From: an uncultured Bacteroides sp.
Lineage (GTDB): Bacteria > Bacteroidota > Bacteroidia > Bacteroidales > Bacteroidaceae
Direction: 5' to 3'
NCBI RefSeq assembly: GCF_900547205.1
Contig: NZ_URFY01000026.1
Span: forward strand, 1-61,671
Length of the DNA: 61,671 nt
In this document: piece by piece, positions 7,471 to 16,802 of the stretch
Position numbering within the stretch: position 1 is the stretch's first letter
Layout of the letters: each line of letters opens with the position of its first letter
Translations under genes and position numbers: made by a program
Notes under the pieces: model-generated
Told to the model about the DNA's origin: nothing
What the model saw: only the letters and a program-made list of their open reading frames with translations
Databases searched by the model: none

Positions 7471-8922
7471 ATGATAAACTCAAAGATGATATTCCGGATT
7501 CTAGGCTTTCTGCTGCTGATTGAAACAGCCATGCTGCTGTGCTGCGGAGGTGTTTCTCTTTTTTATAAAGGGAATGATTTACAGAGTTTCCTGATTTCAT
7601 CAGCTATCTCAGCCGGCGTCGGCTTCCTGCTGCTTGCCATCGGAAAAGGTGCGGAGAAATCACTCAACCGCCGCGACGGATATGTCATCGTCAGCGCAGC
7701 ATGGGTTGCTTTTTCTCTCTTCGGGATGTTACCTTATTATATAGGAGGATATATTCCAAGCGTCACCGATGCATTCTTTGAAACGATGTCCGGTTTCAGC
7801 AGTACCGGAGCCACCATCTTGAACAACATAGAGTCAATGCCTCACGGAATCCTCTTCTGGCGTGCGATGACACAATGGATAGGCGGTTTAGGAATTGTAT
7901 TCTTCACTATTGCCGTGCTTCCTATTTTCGGGATGGGTGGCATTCAGGTATTTGCGGCAGAAGCCAGCGGTCCTACTCACGACAAGGTGCATCCCCGCAT
8001 TGGTGTTACTGCCAAATGGATTTGGGGCATTTATGCCGGAATGACGGGGACATTAATCGTATTACTTGTATTTGGCGGTATGAGTGTTTTCGATAGTATC
8101 TGCCATGCTTTCACCACCACCAGCACGGGCGGATTCTCAAACAAACAGGCAAGCATCGAATATTACCATTCACCTTACATTGATTATGTAATATCAATCT
8201 TCATGTTTCTTTCTGGTATCAACTTCACTTTACTCCTACTGATGTTCAATGGGAAAATAAAGAAGTTTATCCACGATGCGGAACTAAAATTCTACTTCGT
8301 GTGCGTATCCTTCTTCACGATATTTATAGCCGGATGGCTGCATCTGAATACTTCGATGAATATAGAGGAAGCCTTCCGTAAGTCACTATTCCAAGTCATT
8401 TCATTGCAGACTTCCACCGGATTTGCCACTGCCGATTATATGCTTTGGCCTTCCGTTCTTTGGGGGTGCCTTCTCATTGTCATGCTGATAGGGGCTTGTG
8501 CGGGCAGTACAACCGGAGGTATCAAATGCATACGAATGGTGATACTGTTTAGAATAGCCAAGAATGAGTTTAAACATATCCTGCACCCCAACGCGGTGTT
8601 GCCCGTGAGGGTCAATAAGCAAGTGATTTCTTCCCCTATCCAGTCCACCGTGCTGGCTTTCACTTTCTTATATGCTATCATTGCCATCATTAGCATACTC
8701 GTGATGATGGGTCTAGGCGTAGGTTTTCTTGAATCAATCGGAACAGTCGTTTCAAGTATGGGCAATATGGGACCGGGGCTTGGCACGTGCGGTCCGGCTT
8801 ATTCGTGGAGCGCACTACCCGATGCAGCAAAATGGTTGCTTTCTTTTCTGATGCTTTTAGGACGTTTGGAACTCTTCACGGTATTATTGCTTTTCACTTC
8901 CGACTTCTGGAAGAAAAACTAG
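7471..8922 (+). CDS. trkH: Trk/Ktr potassium transporter membrane subunit TrkH
   Basis: This 483-aa polytopic membrane protein carries the four pore loops of the TrkH/KtrB superfamily with their filter glycines: MSGFSSTGATIL, FTTTSTGGFSN, LQTSTGFATADY and SSMGNMGPGLGT. It forms the K+ pathway gated by TrkA, encoded immediately upstream. The size and the hydrophobic pattern, starting with MIFRILGFLLLIETAMLL, are typical. Transcription probably ends at the hairpin at 8965-8993, although that hairpin overlaps the next promoter. Confidence 0.95.
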   Translation: MINSKMIFRILGFLLLIETAMLLCCGGVSLFYKGNDLQSFLISSAISAGVGFLLLAIGKGAEKSLNRRDGYVIVSAAWVAFSLFGMLPYYIGGYIPSVTDAFFETMSGFSSTGATILNNIESMPHGILFWRAMTQWIGGLGIVFFTIAVLPIFGMGGIQVFAAEASGPTHDKVHPRIGVTAKWIWGIYAGMTGTLIVLLVFGGMSVFDSICHAFTTTSTGGFSNKQASIEYYHSPYIDYVISIFMFLSGINFTLLLLMFNGKIKKFIHDAELKFYFVCVSFFTIFIAGWLHLNTSMNIEEAFRKSLFQVISLQTSTGFATADYMLWPSVLWGCLLIVMLIGACAGSTTGGIKCIRMVILFRIAKNEFKHILHPNAVLPVRVNKQVISSPIQSTVLAFTFLYAIIAIISILVMMGLGVGFLESIGTVVSSMGNMGPGLGTCGPAYSWSALPDAAKWLLSFLMLLGRLELFTVLLLFTSDFWKKN

Positions 8923-8964
8923 ACTAAGGAGCTGGCATATAATCAAGCGTTGTGCTAAAAAAAC

Positions 8965-8993
8965 CTTTTTTGCAACGTCGTCTTTGCAAAAAG
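8965..8993 (+). terminator. Terminator-like hairpin after trkH
   Basis: CTTTTTTGCAA pairs with TTGCAAAAAG around a short loop. It also contains the -33 element of the next promoter, so terminator and promoter overlap here. Confidence 0.4.
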
Positions 8994-9016
8994 TATGAAT
9001 ATTAATTCTATATTTG
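8983..9016 (+). promoter_or_regulatory. Bacteroides promoter for the 9036 gene
   Basis: TTTG at 8983-8986 and TATATTTG at 9009-9016, with a 22-bp spacer, lie 19 bp before the start codon. Both elements fit the -33/-7 consensus. Confidence 0.65.
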
Positions 9017-9035
9017 CAGCCGTTAAAGAAGAAAG

Positions 9036-9413
9036 ATGAAACAAAGCTTAAAATATGGACTGCTTTTGGTGCTCGCTTTGCTAATTCATGTTGTCGCTAA
9101 TGAGACAATAGAAGAGAATTGCAAGGTACCTTCTCCCGTATATCGCCAAGAGAGATGCTGCGTTTCTCAAAACCATCCCATTCACAATGCGCTAGAACGT
9201 CTTTACAACTTCTACTCTACCCAATCTTGCGATATGAGCCATGCGGATATCGCTCACATACCCGCTGATAAAAGTATATTATACTTAATCACCTATTTCC
9301 GCGGATACAATAACCTTCTTAGCTCATTGCATTCACATTACCCCCCCATCCCCAAACATTTCTACGAACCTATTAGTTATTATATATATGGATTAAGGAA
9401 GATTGTCATCTAG
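9036..9413 (+). CDS. Small exported protein of unknown function
   Basis: A 125-aa ORF with its own promoter and a clear signal peptide, MKQSLKYGLLLVLALLIHVVA, with likely cleavage shortly after. The mature part is about 100 aa, rich in Tyr and His, with four cysteines (CKVPSP, RCC, QSC) that could form disulfides outside the cytoplasm. I recognise no domain. It lies alone between trkH and nuoA and ends 113 bp before nuoA. It has the appearance of a lineage-specific Bacteroides protein. The promoter and the signal peptide are the reasons to treat it as real. Confidence 0.7.
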   Translation: MKQSLKYGLLLVLALLIHVVANETIEENCKVPSPVYRQERCCVSQNHPIHNALERLYNFYSTQSCDMSHADIAHIPADKSILYLITYFRGYNNLLSSLHSHYPPIPKHFYEPISYYIYGLRKIVI

Positions 9414-9526
9414 ATAGTACAATCTATTCTCTCATTCGTCCAATCATTATAGTTGGTTTTATCCCCCGGAGGGCGGAGAAGCCGATTATTTATTCTATAT
9501 TATTCAATCTAAACAGCTATTGAATT

Positions 9527-9877
9527 ATGAACTTTACATTTTTAGTTGTTGTATTACTGACAGCACTTGCTTTTGTCGGTGTGGTAATAGCCCTTTCACG
9601 AGCCATTTCTCCCCGTTCATACAATCCGCAAAAGTTTGAAGCCTACGAATGCGGTATACCGACGCGTGGTAAATCATGGATGCAGTTCCGTGTGGGATAT
9701 TACCTGTTTGCCATCCTGTTCCTGATGTTCGACGTTGAGACAGCGTTTCTGTTTCCGTGGGCGGTAGTGATGCGTGAGATGGGTCCTCAGGGACTTGTCA
9801 GTATTCTCTTCTTCTTTATTATTTTAGTTCTGGGCCTTGCTTATGCCTGGAGGAAAGGAGCTTTGGAATGGAAGTAA
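9527..9877 (+). CDS. nuoA: NADH-quinone oxidoreductase subunit A
   Basis: A 116-aa protein with three membrane helices. It has the NuoA signature KFEAYECGIPTRGKSWMQFRVGYY, read here in two parts, including the loop cysteine, and the conserved FLMFDVETAFLFPWAV segment. It is a membrane-arm subunit next to the quinone site of complex I. It is the first gene of the nuo operon and overlaps nuoB by 10 bp (9868-9877), which implies translational coupling. No convincing -7 box was found in the 113-bp gap upstream. Confidence 0.96.
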   Translation: MNFTFLVVVLLTALAFVGVVIALSRAISPRSYNPQKFEAYECGIPTRGKSWMQFRVGYYLFAILFLMFDVETAFLFPWAVVMREMGPQGLVSILFFFIILVLGLAYAWRKGALEWK

Positions 9878-10464
9878 CGAAAAAGCCAAAAATAAAATCT
9901 ATTCCTTACGATGAGTTCATCGACAATGACACGTTGGAAAAGTTGGTCAGAGAACTTAATGCCGGAGGGGCAAACGTGGCTCTCGGCGTGCTTGATGACT
10001 TTGTCAACTGGGGACGCAGCAATTCGCTGTGGCCGCTTACGTTCGCAACCAGTTGTTGCGGTATCGAATTTATGGCACTGGGTGCCGCTCGTTATGATAT
10101 GGCCCGCTTTGGGTTTGAAGTAGCCCGTGCCAGTCCGCGCCAGGCAGATATGATTATGGTATGCGGAACAATCACCAATAAGATGGCACCGGTGCTGAAA
10201 CGACTGTACGACCAGATGCCCGACCCGAAGTATGTGGTTGCCGTAGGCGGATGTGCAGTCAGCGGTGGTCCGTTCAAGAAGTCCTATCATGTGGTGAACG
10301 GTGTGGATAAGATTCTACCCGTAGACGTATATATCCCCGGATGCCCGCCGCGTCCCGAAGCCTTCTACTATGGCATGATGCAGCTACAACGCAAAGTGAA
10401 GATAGAGAAATTCTTCGGAGGAGTGAACAGAAAAGAGAAAGAACCGGATTATATAAAAGAATAA
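9868..10464 (+). CDS. nuoB: NADH-quinone oxidoreductase subunit B
   Basis: A 198-aa protein carrying the N2 cluster ligands: the tandem cysteines in FATSCCGIEFMALG, the cysteine in AVGGCAVSGG and the one in IPGCPPRPEAFYYG. In complex I this subunit passes electrons from the last Fe-S cluster to quinone. Its start lies inside the nuoA 3' end. A 26-bp gap separates its stop from the true start of the fused nuoCD gene. Confidence 0.97.
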   Translation: MEVTKKPKIKSIPYDEFIDNDTLEKLVRELNAGGANVALGVLDDFVNWGRSNSLWPLTFATSCCGIEFMALGAARYDMARFGFEVARASPRQADMIMVCGTITNKMAPVLKRLYDQMPDPKYVVAVGGCAVSGGPFKKSYHVVNGVDKILPVDVYIPGCPPRPEAFYYGMMQLQRKVKIEKFFGGVNRKEKEPDYIKE

Positions 10465-10490
10465 TCTTCATTCTTAATAGACTAAGAATT

Positions 10491-12083
10491 ATGCAAGAAA
10501 TACAATTTATAGCCCCTGCGGCACTACATGATGAGATGCTGCGCTTGCGAAAGGAGAAGCAGATGGACTTCCTCGAAAGCCTCACCGGTATGGACTGGGG
10601 AGTGGCGGACGAAAAGGACGCACCGGAGAAACTCCGCGGACTAGGAGTAGTCTACCACCTGGAATCTACCATCACAGGCGAACGGATAGCACTGAAAACT
10701 GCGACTACCGACCGCCAACATCCCGAACTCCCATCCGTCAGCGATATATGGAAGATAGCCGACTTCTACGAACGCGAAGTGTTCGACTTTTACGGCATCC
10801 TCTTTTCGGGCCATCCCGATATGCGCCGTCTTTATCTGCGCAACGACTGGATAGGCTATCCGATGCGCAAAGACAACGACCCGGAGAAAGACAATCCGCT
10901 CAACATGAGCAACGAAGAAACGTTCGATATTACACAAGAGATTGAACTGTATCCCGACGGAACCATCAGAAACAAAGAAACCAAGCTTTTCGGCGATGCG
11001 GAATATGTAGTCAACATCGGCCCGCAGCACCCTGCAACCCACGGTGTAATGCGCCTACGCGTATCACTCGAAGGTGAAATCATTCGTAAGATTGATGCAA
11101 ACTGCGGGTATATTCATCGCGGCATCGAAAAGATGAACGAGAATCTCACCTATCCTCAAACATTGGGATTGACGGACAGACTCGACTATCTGGGTGCACA
11201 TCAGAACCGCCATGCGCTATGTATGTGTATCGAAAAGGCAATGGGTGTGGAAGTAAGTGAACGCGTACAATATATACGTACTATCATGGATGAATTGCAA
11301 CGCATTGATTCGCACTTGCTTTTCTATTCCTGTCTTGCTATGGACCTCGGAGCGTTGACGGCTTTCTTCTACGGATTCCGCGACCGCGAGAAGATTCTCG
11401 ACATCTTTGAAGAGACTTGCGGCGGACGTCTGATTATGAACTACAATACGATTGGTGGCGTGCAAGCCGACCTTCACCCGAACTTCGTGAAACGGGTGAA
11501 AGAATTTATCCCTTATATGCGGGGCATCATCCACGAATATCATGAGATATTCACAGGCAACATCATAGCCCAAAGCCGTTTGAAAGGTGTTGGCGTGCTG
11601 AGTCGTGAAGATGCTATCTCTTTCGGTTGCACCGGAGGTTCAGGCCGTGCTTCGGGCTGGGCTTGCGACGTACGCAAACGGATGCCTTACGGTGTATACC
11701 ATAAAGTAGACTTCAAAGAGATTACTTATACCGAAGGCGATTGCTTTGCCCGCTATCTGGTGCGTATGGACGAAATCATGGAAAGTCTGAACATCATCGA
11801 GCAATTGATAGACAATATCCCCGAAGGCCCTTATCAGGAAAAGATGAAACCAATTATCCGCGTTCCCGAAGGCAGTTATTATGCTGCTGTGGAGGGAAGC
11901 CGAGGAGAATTCGGTGTTTTCCTTGAAAGCCAAGGCGATAAGATGCCGTATCGACTGCACTATCGTGCTACGGGATTGCCGCTGGTTGCCGCAATAGACA
12001 CGATTAGCCGCGGTGCCAAGATTGCCGACCTGATTGCTATCGGAGGTACACTGGACTATGTGGTTCCGGATATAGACCGATAG
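10491..12083 (+). CDS. nuoCD: NADH-quinone oxidoreductase subunits C and D, fused
   Basis: From the ATG at 10491 the protein has 530 aa. The frame is open to 10341, but that stretch overlaps nuoB and does not resemble NuoC. Residues 1 to about 140 are NuoC (FYEREVFDFYGILFSGHPDMRR). About 155-530 are NuoD (NIGPQHPATHGVMRLR, CGYIHRGIEKMNE, CTGGSGRASGW and the C-terminal DTISRGAKIADLIAIGGTLDYVVPDIDR, read in parts). NuoD supplies much of the quinone pocket and NuoC is its partner in the peripheral arm. The C-D fusion is seen in several lineages, including Bacteroidota. A 132-bp repeat-bearing gap follows before nuoH. Confidence 0.96.
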   Translation: MQEIQFIAPAALHDEMLRLRKEKQMDFLESLTGMDWGVADEKDAPEKLRGLGVVYHLESTITGERIALKTATTDRQHPELPSVSDIWKIADFYEREVFDFYGILFSGHPDMRRLYLRNDWIGYPMRKDNDPEKDNPLNMSNEETFDITQEIELYPDGTIRNKETKLFGDAEYVVNIGPQHPATHGVMRLRVSLEGEIIRKIDANCGYIHRGIEKMNENLTYPQTLGLTDRLDYLGAHQNRHALCMCIEKAMGVEVSERVQYIRTIMDELQRIDSHLLFYSCLAMDLGALTAFFYGFRDREKILDIFEETCGGRLIMNYNTIGGVQADLHPNFVKRVKEFIPYMRGIIHEYHEIFTGNIIAQSRLKGVGVLSREDAISFGCTGGSGRASGWACDVRKRMPYGVYHKVDFKEITYTEGDCFARYLVRMDEIMESLNIIEQLIDNIPEGPYQEKMKPIIRVPEGSYYAAVEGSRGEFGVFLESQGDKMPYRLHYRATGLPLVAAIDTISRGAKIADLIAIGGTLDYVVPDIDR

Positions 12084-12212
12084 CAATATGCCAATTCTTC
12101 AATGTGTCAATATGCCAATTGAAGAATGAATGGCTCATCGAAATGAGAAATTAATTAATTAAATAACCATGTGCTTGCCAATTGGCACATTTGCAAATTG
12201 GCACATTATTAA
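12084..12212. repeat. Intergenic repeat of the 'gccaatatgccaatt' type between nuoCD and nuoH
   Basis: CAATATGCCAATT occurs at 12084 and 12108. TTGCCAATTGGCACATTTGC and a further TTGGCACATT follow near 12177-12206. The same words build the long hairpin at 33697-33778, so this is a dispersed repeat family. Confidence 0.6.
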
Positions 12213-12215
12213 ATT

Positions 12216-13292
12216 ATGTTCGACTTTAGTATAGTAACAAACTGGATACATGAGCTTCTACTCTCCGTCATGCCGGAGGGAGTGGCTGTCTTTATAGAAT
12301 GTGTAGCGGTCGGTGTGTGCCTTGTGGCACTGTATGCTATTCTGGCTATCATATTAATCTACATGGAACGTAAGGTCTGCGGTTTCTTCCAATGCCGCCT
12401 TGGCCCGAACCGTGTAGGCAAATGGGGTTCGCTTCAGGTGGTATGCGACGTGCTCAAGATGCTAACCAAAGAAATCTTCATGCCGCGAGGTGCCGACCAT
12501 TTCCTCTACAACCTCGCTCCGTTTATGGTGATTATCGCCTCGTTCCTTACCTTCGCTTGTATTCCTTTTAATAAAGGTGCGGAGATATTGAACTTCAATG
12601 TAGGCGTGTTTTTCTTGCTGGCAGCGTCCAGCATCGGAGTTGTCGGCATCCTGCTTGCCGGTTGGGGTAGTAACAACAAGTTCTCACTGATTGGCGCCAT
12701 GCGAAGCGGTGCACAGATTATCAGTTACGAACTCTCCGTGGGTATGAGCATCATGACGATGGTAGTGCTGATGGGAACAATGCAATTCTCCGAAATTGTG
12801 GAGGGACAAGCCAACGGATGGTTTATCTTCAAAGGCCACATCCCTGCCGTGATTGCCTTCATCATCTACCTGATTGCAGGAAATGCAGAGTGTAACCGCG
12901 GCCCGTTCGACCTTCCCGAAGCAGAAAGCGAGCTGACTGCCGGATACCACACCGAATACTCCGGTATGGGCTTCGGATTCTTCTATCTGGCCGAGTACTT
13001 GAACCTGTTTATCGTTGCGAGCGTTGCCGCTACCATCTTCCTTGGTGGGTGGATGCCGTTGCATATCGTTGGACTGGATGGTTTCAACGCTGTGATGGAT
13101 TATATCCCCGGCTTTATCTGGTTCTTCGGAAAAGCATTCTTCGTGGTGTTCCTCCTGATGTGGATCAAATGGACTTTCCCACGCTTGCGTATCGACCAGA
13201 TTCTGAGTCTGGAATGGAAGTATTTGGTTCCTATTTCTATGATTAACCTATTAATAATGGCCTGCTGTGTAGCATTCGGCTTCCACTTCTAA
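12216..13292 (+). CDS. nuoH: NADH-quinone oxidoreductase subunit H
   Basis: A 358-aa membrane protein with about eight helices and the NuoH signatures: YMERKVCGFFQCRLGPNRVG near residue 50 and the charged quinone-site loop around FDLPEAESELTAGYHTEYSG, followed by GMGFGFFYLAEY. It links the peripheral arm to the proton-pumping arm of complex I. It is separated from nuoCD by a 132-bp repeat and runs into nuoI after 4 bp. Confidence 0.96.
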   Translation: MFDFSIVTNWIHELLLSVMPEGVAVFIECVAVGVCLVALYAILAIILIYMERKVCGFFQCRLGPNRVGKWGSLQVVCDVLKMLTKEIFMPRGADHFLYNLAPFMVIIASFLTFACIPFNKGAEILNFNVGVFFLLAASSIGVVGILLAGWGSNNKFSLIGAMRSGAQIISYELSVGMSIMTMVVLMGTMQFSEIVEGQANGWFIFKGHIPAVIAFIIYLIAGNAECNRGPFDLPEAESELTAGYHTEYSGMGFGFFYLAEYLNLFIVASVAATIFLGGWMPLHIVGLDGFNAVMDYIPGFIWFFGKAFFVVFLLMWIKWTFPRLRIDQILSLEWKYLVPISMINLLIMACCVAFGFHF

Positions 13293-13296
13293 AATT

Positions 13297-13785
13297 ATGG
13301 AATATAAAGATAAGAAATATACGTACTTAGGTGGGCTGATGCACGGCATCGGCACACTGGCAACGGGTATGAAAATCAGCATCAAGGTATACTTCCGCAA
13401 GAAAGTGACCGAGCAATACCCCGAGAACCGGAAAGAATTGAAGATGTTCGACCGCTTCCGCGGCACGCTGAATATGCCCCACAATGAGAATAACGAGCAT
13501 CGCTGTATAGCTTGCGGCCTGTGCCAGACAGCTTGTCCCAACGATACGATTAATGTAATCAGCGAAACTGTCACGACGGAAGACGGCAAGAAGAAAAAAA
13601 TCCTGGCGAAGTATGAATACGACCTGGGAGCTTGTATGTTCTGCCAACTTTGCGTGAAAGCTTGCCCGCACGATGCCATCACGTTCGACCAAGTGTTTGA
13701 ACACGCAGTGTTTGACCGAACGAAACTCGTCATGCAATTGAATCATGACGGAAGTAAAGTTATAGAAAAGAAAAAAGAAGTATAG
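13297..13785 (+). CDS. nuoI: NADH-quinone oxidoreductase subunit I (2x[4Fe-4S] ferredoxin)
   Basis: A 162-aa protein with two ferredoxin-type cluster motifs, CIACGLCQTACP and CMFCQLCVKACP, binding clusters N6a and N6b. It carries electrons through the peripheral arm of complex I toward NuoB. The N-terminal GGLMHGIGTLATGMKISIKVYF helix fits membrane-surface docking. It starts 4 bp after nuoH and ends 2 bp before nuoJ, so it is firmly in the operon. Confidence 0.96.
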   Translation: MEYKDKKYTYLGGLMHGIGTLATGMKISIKVYFRKKVTEQYPENRKELKMFDRFRGTLNMPHNENNEHRCIACGLCQTACPNDTINVISETVTTEDGKKKKILAKYEYDLGACMFCQLCVKACPHDAITFDQVFEHAVFDRTKLVMQLNHDGSKVIEKKKEV

Positions 13786-13787
13786 AT

Positions 13788-14300
13788 ATGGGATCAACAC
13801 TTGAAACAGTAGTATTCTACTTTCTGGCAGTATTCATTATTGTCACATCCATTATGACGGTGACCACCCAACGTATCGTTCGCTCGGCTACTTACCTGCT
13901 TTTCGTACTCTTCGGCACGGCGGGTATCTATTTCCTGTTGGGCTACACGTTTCTGGGCTCCGTACAGATTATGGTTTACGCCGGTGGTATCGTCGTTCTC
14001 TATGTATTCTCCATCCTGCTGACCAGTGGGGAGGGCGACCGAGCCGAAAAGCTGAAACGAAGCAGATTCCTAGCGGGACTCTTCACGATGGTTTCCGGAC
14101 TGGCTATCATCCTGTTTATCACCCTGAAACATAAGTTTCTGCAAACGGCAAACCTTGCTCCGCTGGAGGTTGACATCCACACCATCGGTCGCGCCCTGTT
14201 GAGCAGCGACAAGTACGGTTATGTATTGCCTTTCGAAGCAGTCAGTATCCTGTTGCTGGCTTGTATCATCGGAGGTATCATGATTGCACGCAAGCGATGA
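13788..14300 (+). CDS. nuoJ: NADH-quinone oxidoreductase subunit J
   Basis: A 170-aa protein with five predicted membrane helices. It carries the NuoJ core SATYLLFVLFGTAGIYFLLG and QIMVYAGGIVVLYVFSILL, the pi-bulge helix region that couples quinone chemistry to the antiporter-like subunits. It starts 2 bp after nuoI and ends 42 bp before nuoK. The short intergenic stretch before nuoK is AT-rich and featureless. Confidence 0.95.
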   Translation: MGSTLETVVFYFLAVFIIVTSIMTVTTQRIVRSATYLLFVLFGTAGIYFLLGYTFLGSVQIMVYAGGIVVLYVFSILLTSGEGDRAEKLKRSRFLAGLFTMVSGLAIILFITLKHKFLQTANLAPLEVDIHTIGRALLSSDKYGYVLPFEAVSILLLACIIGGIMIARKR

Positions 14301-14342
14301 GTAAATTAAAAATTAAAGATTAGAAATTAAAAGTAGACCATT

Positions 14343-14651
14343 ATGATACACATGGAATATTATCTGGTAGTTTCTACCATCATGATGTTTGCAGGAATCT
14401 ACGGATTCTTTACCCGTCGCAACACGCTGGCTATCTTGATTTCGGTGGAGTTAATGCTGAACGCTACGGATATCAACTTCGCCGTGTTCAACCGCTTCCT
14501 CTTTCCTGAAGGGCTTGAAGGGTATTTCTTCGCACTGTTTTCCATCGCCATCTCGGCTGCGGAAACTGCGATTGCAATTGCCATCATGATTAACATCTAC
14601 CGTAATCTACGAAGCATTCAGGTGCGCAACTTGGATGAGTTGAAGTGGTAG
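14343..14651 (+). CDS. nuoK: NADH-quinone oxidoreductase subunit K
   Basis: A 102-aa protein with three membrane helices and the buried glutamates of NuoK in AILISVELMLNATDINFAVF and ISAAETAIAIAIMINIYR. These belong to the proton-translocating chain of complex I. The start could be the second ATG three codons later (MEYYLVVS); both give a plausible first helix. It is followed by a 225-bp gap holding a 22-bp-phased repeat array before nuoL. Confidence 0.95.
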   Translation: MIHMEYYLVVSTIMMFAGIYGFFTRRNTLAILISVELMLNATDINFAVFNRFLFPEGLEGYFFALFSIAISAAETAIAIAIMINIYRNLRSIQVRNLDELKW

Positions 14652-14660
14652 ACGGGAAGT

Positions 14661-14753
14661 CGATTGTTCGGCACCGGGATACATAGTGTTCGCCACCGAG
14701 GAACATAGTGTTCGCCACCGGGGAACATAGTGTCCGGCACCGGGGAACAATCG
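14661..14753. repeat. 22-bp-phased tandem array between nuoK and nuoL (array 2)
   Basis: Units of the type ACATAGTGTTCGCCACCGGGGA recur with TGTTCG/TGTCCG at 14665, 14687, 14709 and 14731, exactly 22 bp apart. The outer ends CGATTGTTC (14661-14669) and GAACAATCG (14745-14753) are perfect inverted repeats, so the array can close into a large hairpin inside the nuo operon. Confidence 0.85.
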
Positions 14754-14876
14754 AAACTATCCCAACTCTCCTCCTTCGGGAAGAGAAACCATGCGGAATG
14801 CAAGAAGCAGGCGAACTGCCAATATGCAATAAGCTAAAGAATAAAGAACTATAAACTAAGTAATAAAACAAACTGT

Positions 14877-16766
14877 ATGGAACTAACAATTCTAATACTC
14901 CTTCTTCCCTTCCTCTCCTTCCTGATTCTGGGAATCGGAGGGAAATGGATGTCTCACCGGACAGCGGGCACTATCGGTACGCTGGTGCTGGGAGCAGTAG
15001 CCGTACTGTCGTACGTCACCGCCTTCCAATATTTCTCCGCTCCGCGACTGGAAGACGGAACATTTGCCACCGTGATACCTTATAATTTCACGTGGCTTCC
15101 TTTCACAGAGACGTTACACTTCGACTTGGGCATACTGCTCGACCCGATATCCGTGATGATGCTCATTGTCATCACCACCGTGTCGCTGATGGTACATATC
15201 TACTCCTTCGGCTACATGAAAGGCGAAAAAGGCTTTCAGCGCTATTATGCTTTCCTGTCGCTGTTCACCATGTCGATGCTGGGACTGGTCGTTGCAACCA
15301 ACATTTTCCAGATGTATCTCTTCTGGGAACTGGTAGGTGTAAGCTCCTATTTACTGATAGGTTTCTACTATACAAAACCTGCTGCCGTGTCGGCTTCCAA
15401 GAAAGCGTTTATCGTGACTCGTTTTGCCGACTTGGGTTTCCTTATCGGTATCCTGATTTACGGATACTATGGCGGTACATTCGGCTTCACACCGGATACG
15501 GTGTCACTTCTTAGCGGTGGGGCTTCGATGCTTCCGCTGGCTCTCGGACTAATGTTCGTGGGTGGTGCGGGAAAGAGTGCGATGTTCCCGTTGCACATCT
15601 GGCTGCCCGATGCAATGGAAGGCCCGACGCCTGTCAGCGCATTGATTCATGCGGCTACGATGGTGGTTGCCGGAGTTTATCTGGTGGCTCGTATGTTCCC
15701 GCTTTTCATCGAATATGCACCGAACACGTTGCACATGGTGGCTTGGGTAGGTGCTTTCACTGCATTTTATGCAGCAAGCGTGGCTTGCGTGCAGTCGGAT
15801 ATCAAACGTGTACTGGCTTTCTCTACTATTTCGCAGATTGGATTTATGATGGTGGCGCTCGGCGTTTGTACGTCAATGGACCCGCATGAGGGCGGTCTGG
15901 GATATATGGCTTCCATGTTCCACCTCTTCACTCATGCCATGTTTAAGGCATTGCTATTCTTGGGGGCAGGTAGCATCATCCATGCGGTGCACTCCAATGA
16001 GATGTCTGCCATGGGCGGTTTGCGCAAATATATGCCTATCACTCACTGGACGTTCCTGATAGCTTGTCTTGCCATTGCCGGCATTCCTCCGTTCTCCGGT
16101 TTCTTCTCTAAAGATGAGATTCTGGCAGCTTGTTTCCAATACAGCCCTGTGATGGGTTGGGTGATGACGGTGATTGCTGCGATGACTGCTTTCTATATGT
16201 TCCGTCTTTACTACGGCATTTTCTGGGGAAAAGAGAACAAAGAGCTTCATGCTCACCACACGCCACATGAAAGTCCGTTGGCGATGAGTTTCCCGTTGAT
16301 GTTTCTGGCAGCGGTGACTTGTGTGGCGGGATTTATTCCTTTCGGACATTTCATCAGTTCAAACGGCCAGCCTTATTCCATCCATCTCGATCCGTCGGTA
16401 GCCATAACGAGCGTAATCATTGCCGTTATTTCTATTGCCATCGCCACGTGGATGTATAAGAATGCACATCAGCCCGTTGCCGATTCGCTCGCCAAGCAGT
16501 TCAAAGGATTGCACAAAGCTGCATACAATCGTTTCTACATCGACGATATATATCAGTTTATCACGCATAAGATTATCTTCCGTTGCATCTCTACTCCTAT
16601 CGCATGGTGGGACCGTCACGTAGTGGACGGCTTCTTTAACTTCCTTGCATGGGCCACGAATACAACGAGCGACGAAATCCGTGGGCTCCAAAGCGGTCAG
16701 GTGCAGCAATATGCATACGTGTTCTTCTGCGGAGCACTGGTGCTTATCCTGTTGTTAGTTCTTTAA
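14877..16766 (+). CDS. nuoL: NADH-quinone oxidoreductase subunit L
   Basis: A 629-aa antiporter-like subunit with more than a dozen membrane helices. It has the core motifs FWELVGVSSYLLIGFYY (the conserved Glu) and GKSAMFPLHIWLPDAMEGPTPVSALIHAATMV, which is read in parts and contains the key Lys and His. A long C-terminal amphipathic lateral helix ends in the anchor helix FFCGALVLILLLVL. It pumps protons at the far end of the complex I membrane arm. It follows a repeat-bearing gap and precedes nuoM by 36 bp. Confidence 0.96.
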   Translation: MELTILILLLPFLSFLILGIGGKWMSHRTAGTIGTLVLGAVAVLSYVTAFQYFSAPRLEDGTFATVIPYNFTWLPFTETLHFDLGILLDPISVMMLIVITTVSLMVHIYSFGYMKGEKGFQRYYAFLSLFTMSMLGLVVATNIFQMYLFWELVGVSSYLLIGFYYTKPAAVSASKKAFIVTRFADLGFLIGILIYGYYGGTFGFTPDTVSLLSGGASMLPLALGLMFVGGAGKSAMFPLHIWLPDAMEGPTPVSALIHAATMVVAGVYLVARMFPLFIEYAPNTLHMVAWVGAFTAFYAASVACVQSDIKRVLAFSTISQIGFMMVALGVCTSMDPHEGGLGYMASMFHLFTHAMFKALLFLGAGSIIHAVHSNEMSAMGGLRKYMPITHWTFLIACLAIAGIPPFSGFFSKDEILAACFQYSPVMGWVMTVIAAMTAFYMFRLYYGIFWGKENKELHAHHTPHESPLAMSFPLMFLAAVTCVAGFIPFGHFISSNGQPYSIHLDPSVAITSVIIAVISIAIATWMYKNAHQPVADSLAKQFKGLHKAAYNRFYIDDIYQFITHKIIFRCISTPIAWWDRHVVDGFFNFLAWATNTTSDEIRGLQSGQVQQYAYVFFCGALVLILLLVL

Positions 16767-16802
16767 ATAGTAAATTGTAAATCATCAAAATAGATATATA
16801 AG

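Noticed and set aside
10341..10490. N-terminal extension of nuoCD by 50 codons
   Set aside because: It overlaps nuoB in another frame and has no NuoC similarity; the ATG at 10491 gives a normal NuoC start.
14661..14753. CRISPR-like array
   Set aside because: Units abut without unique spacers, the period is only 22 bp, and no cas genes are present.
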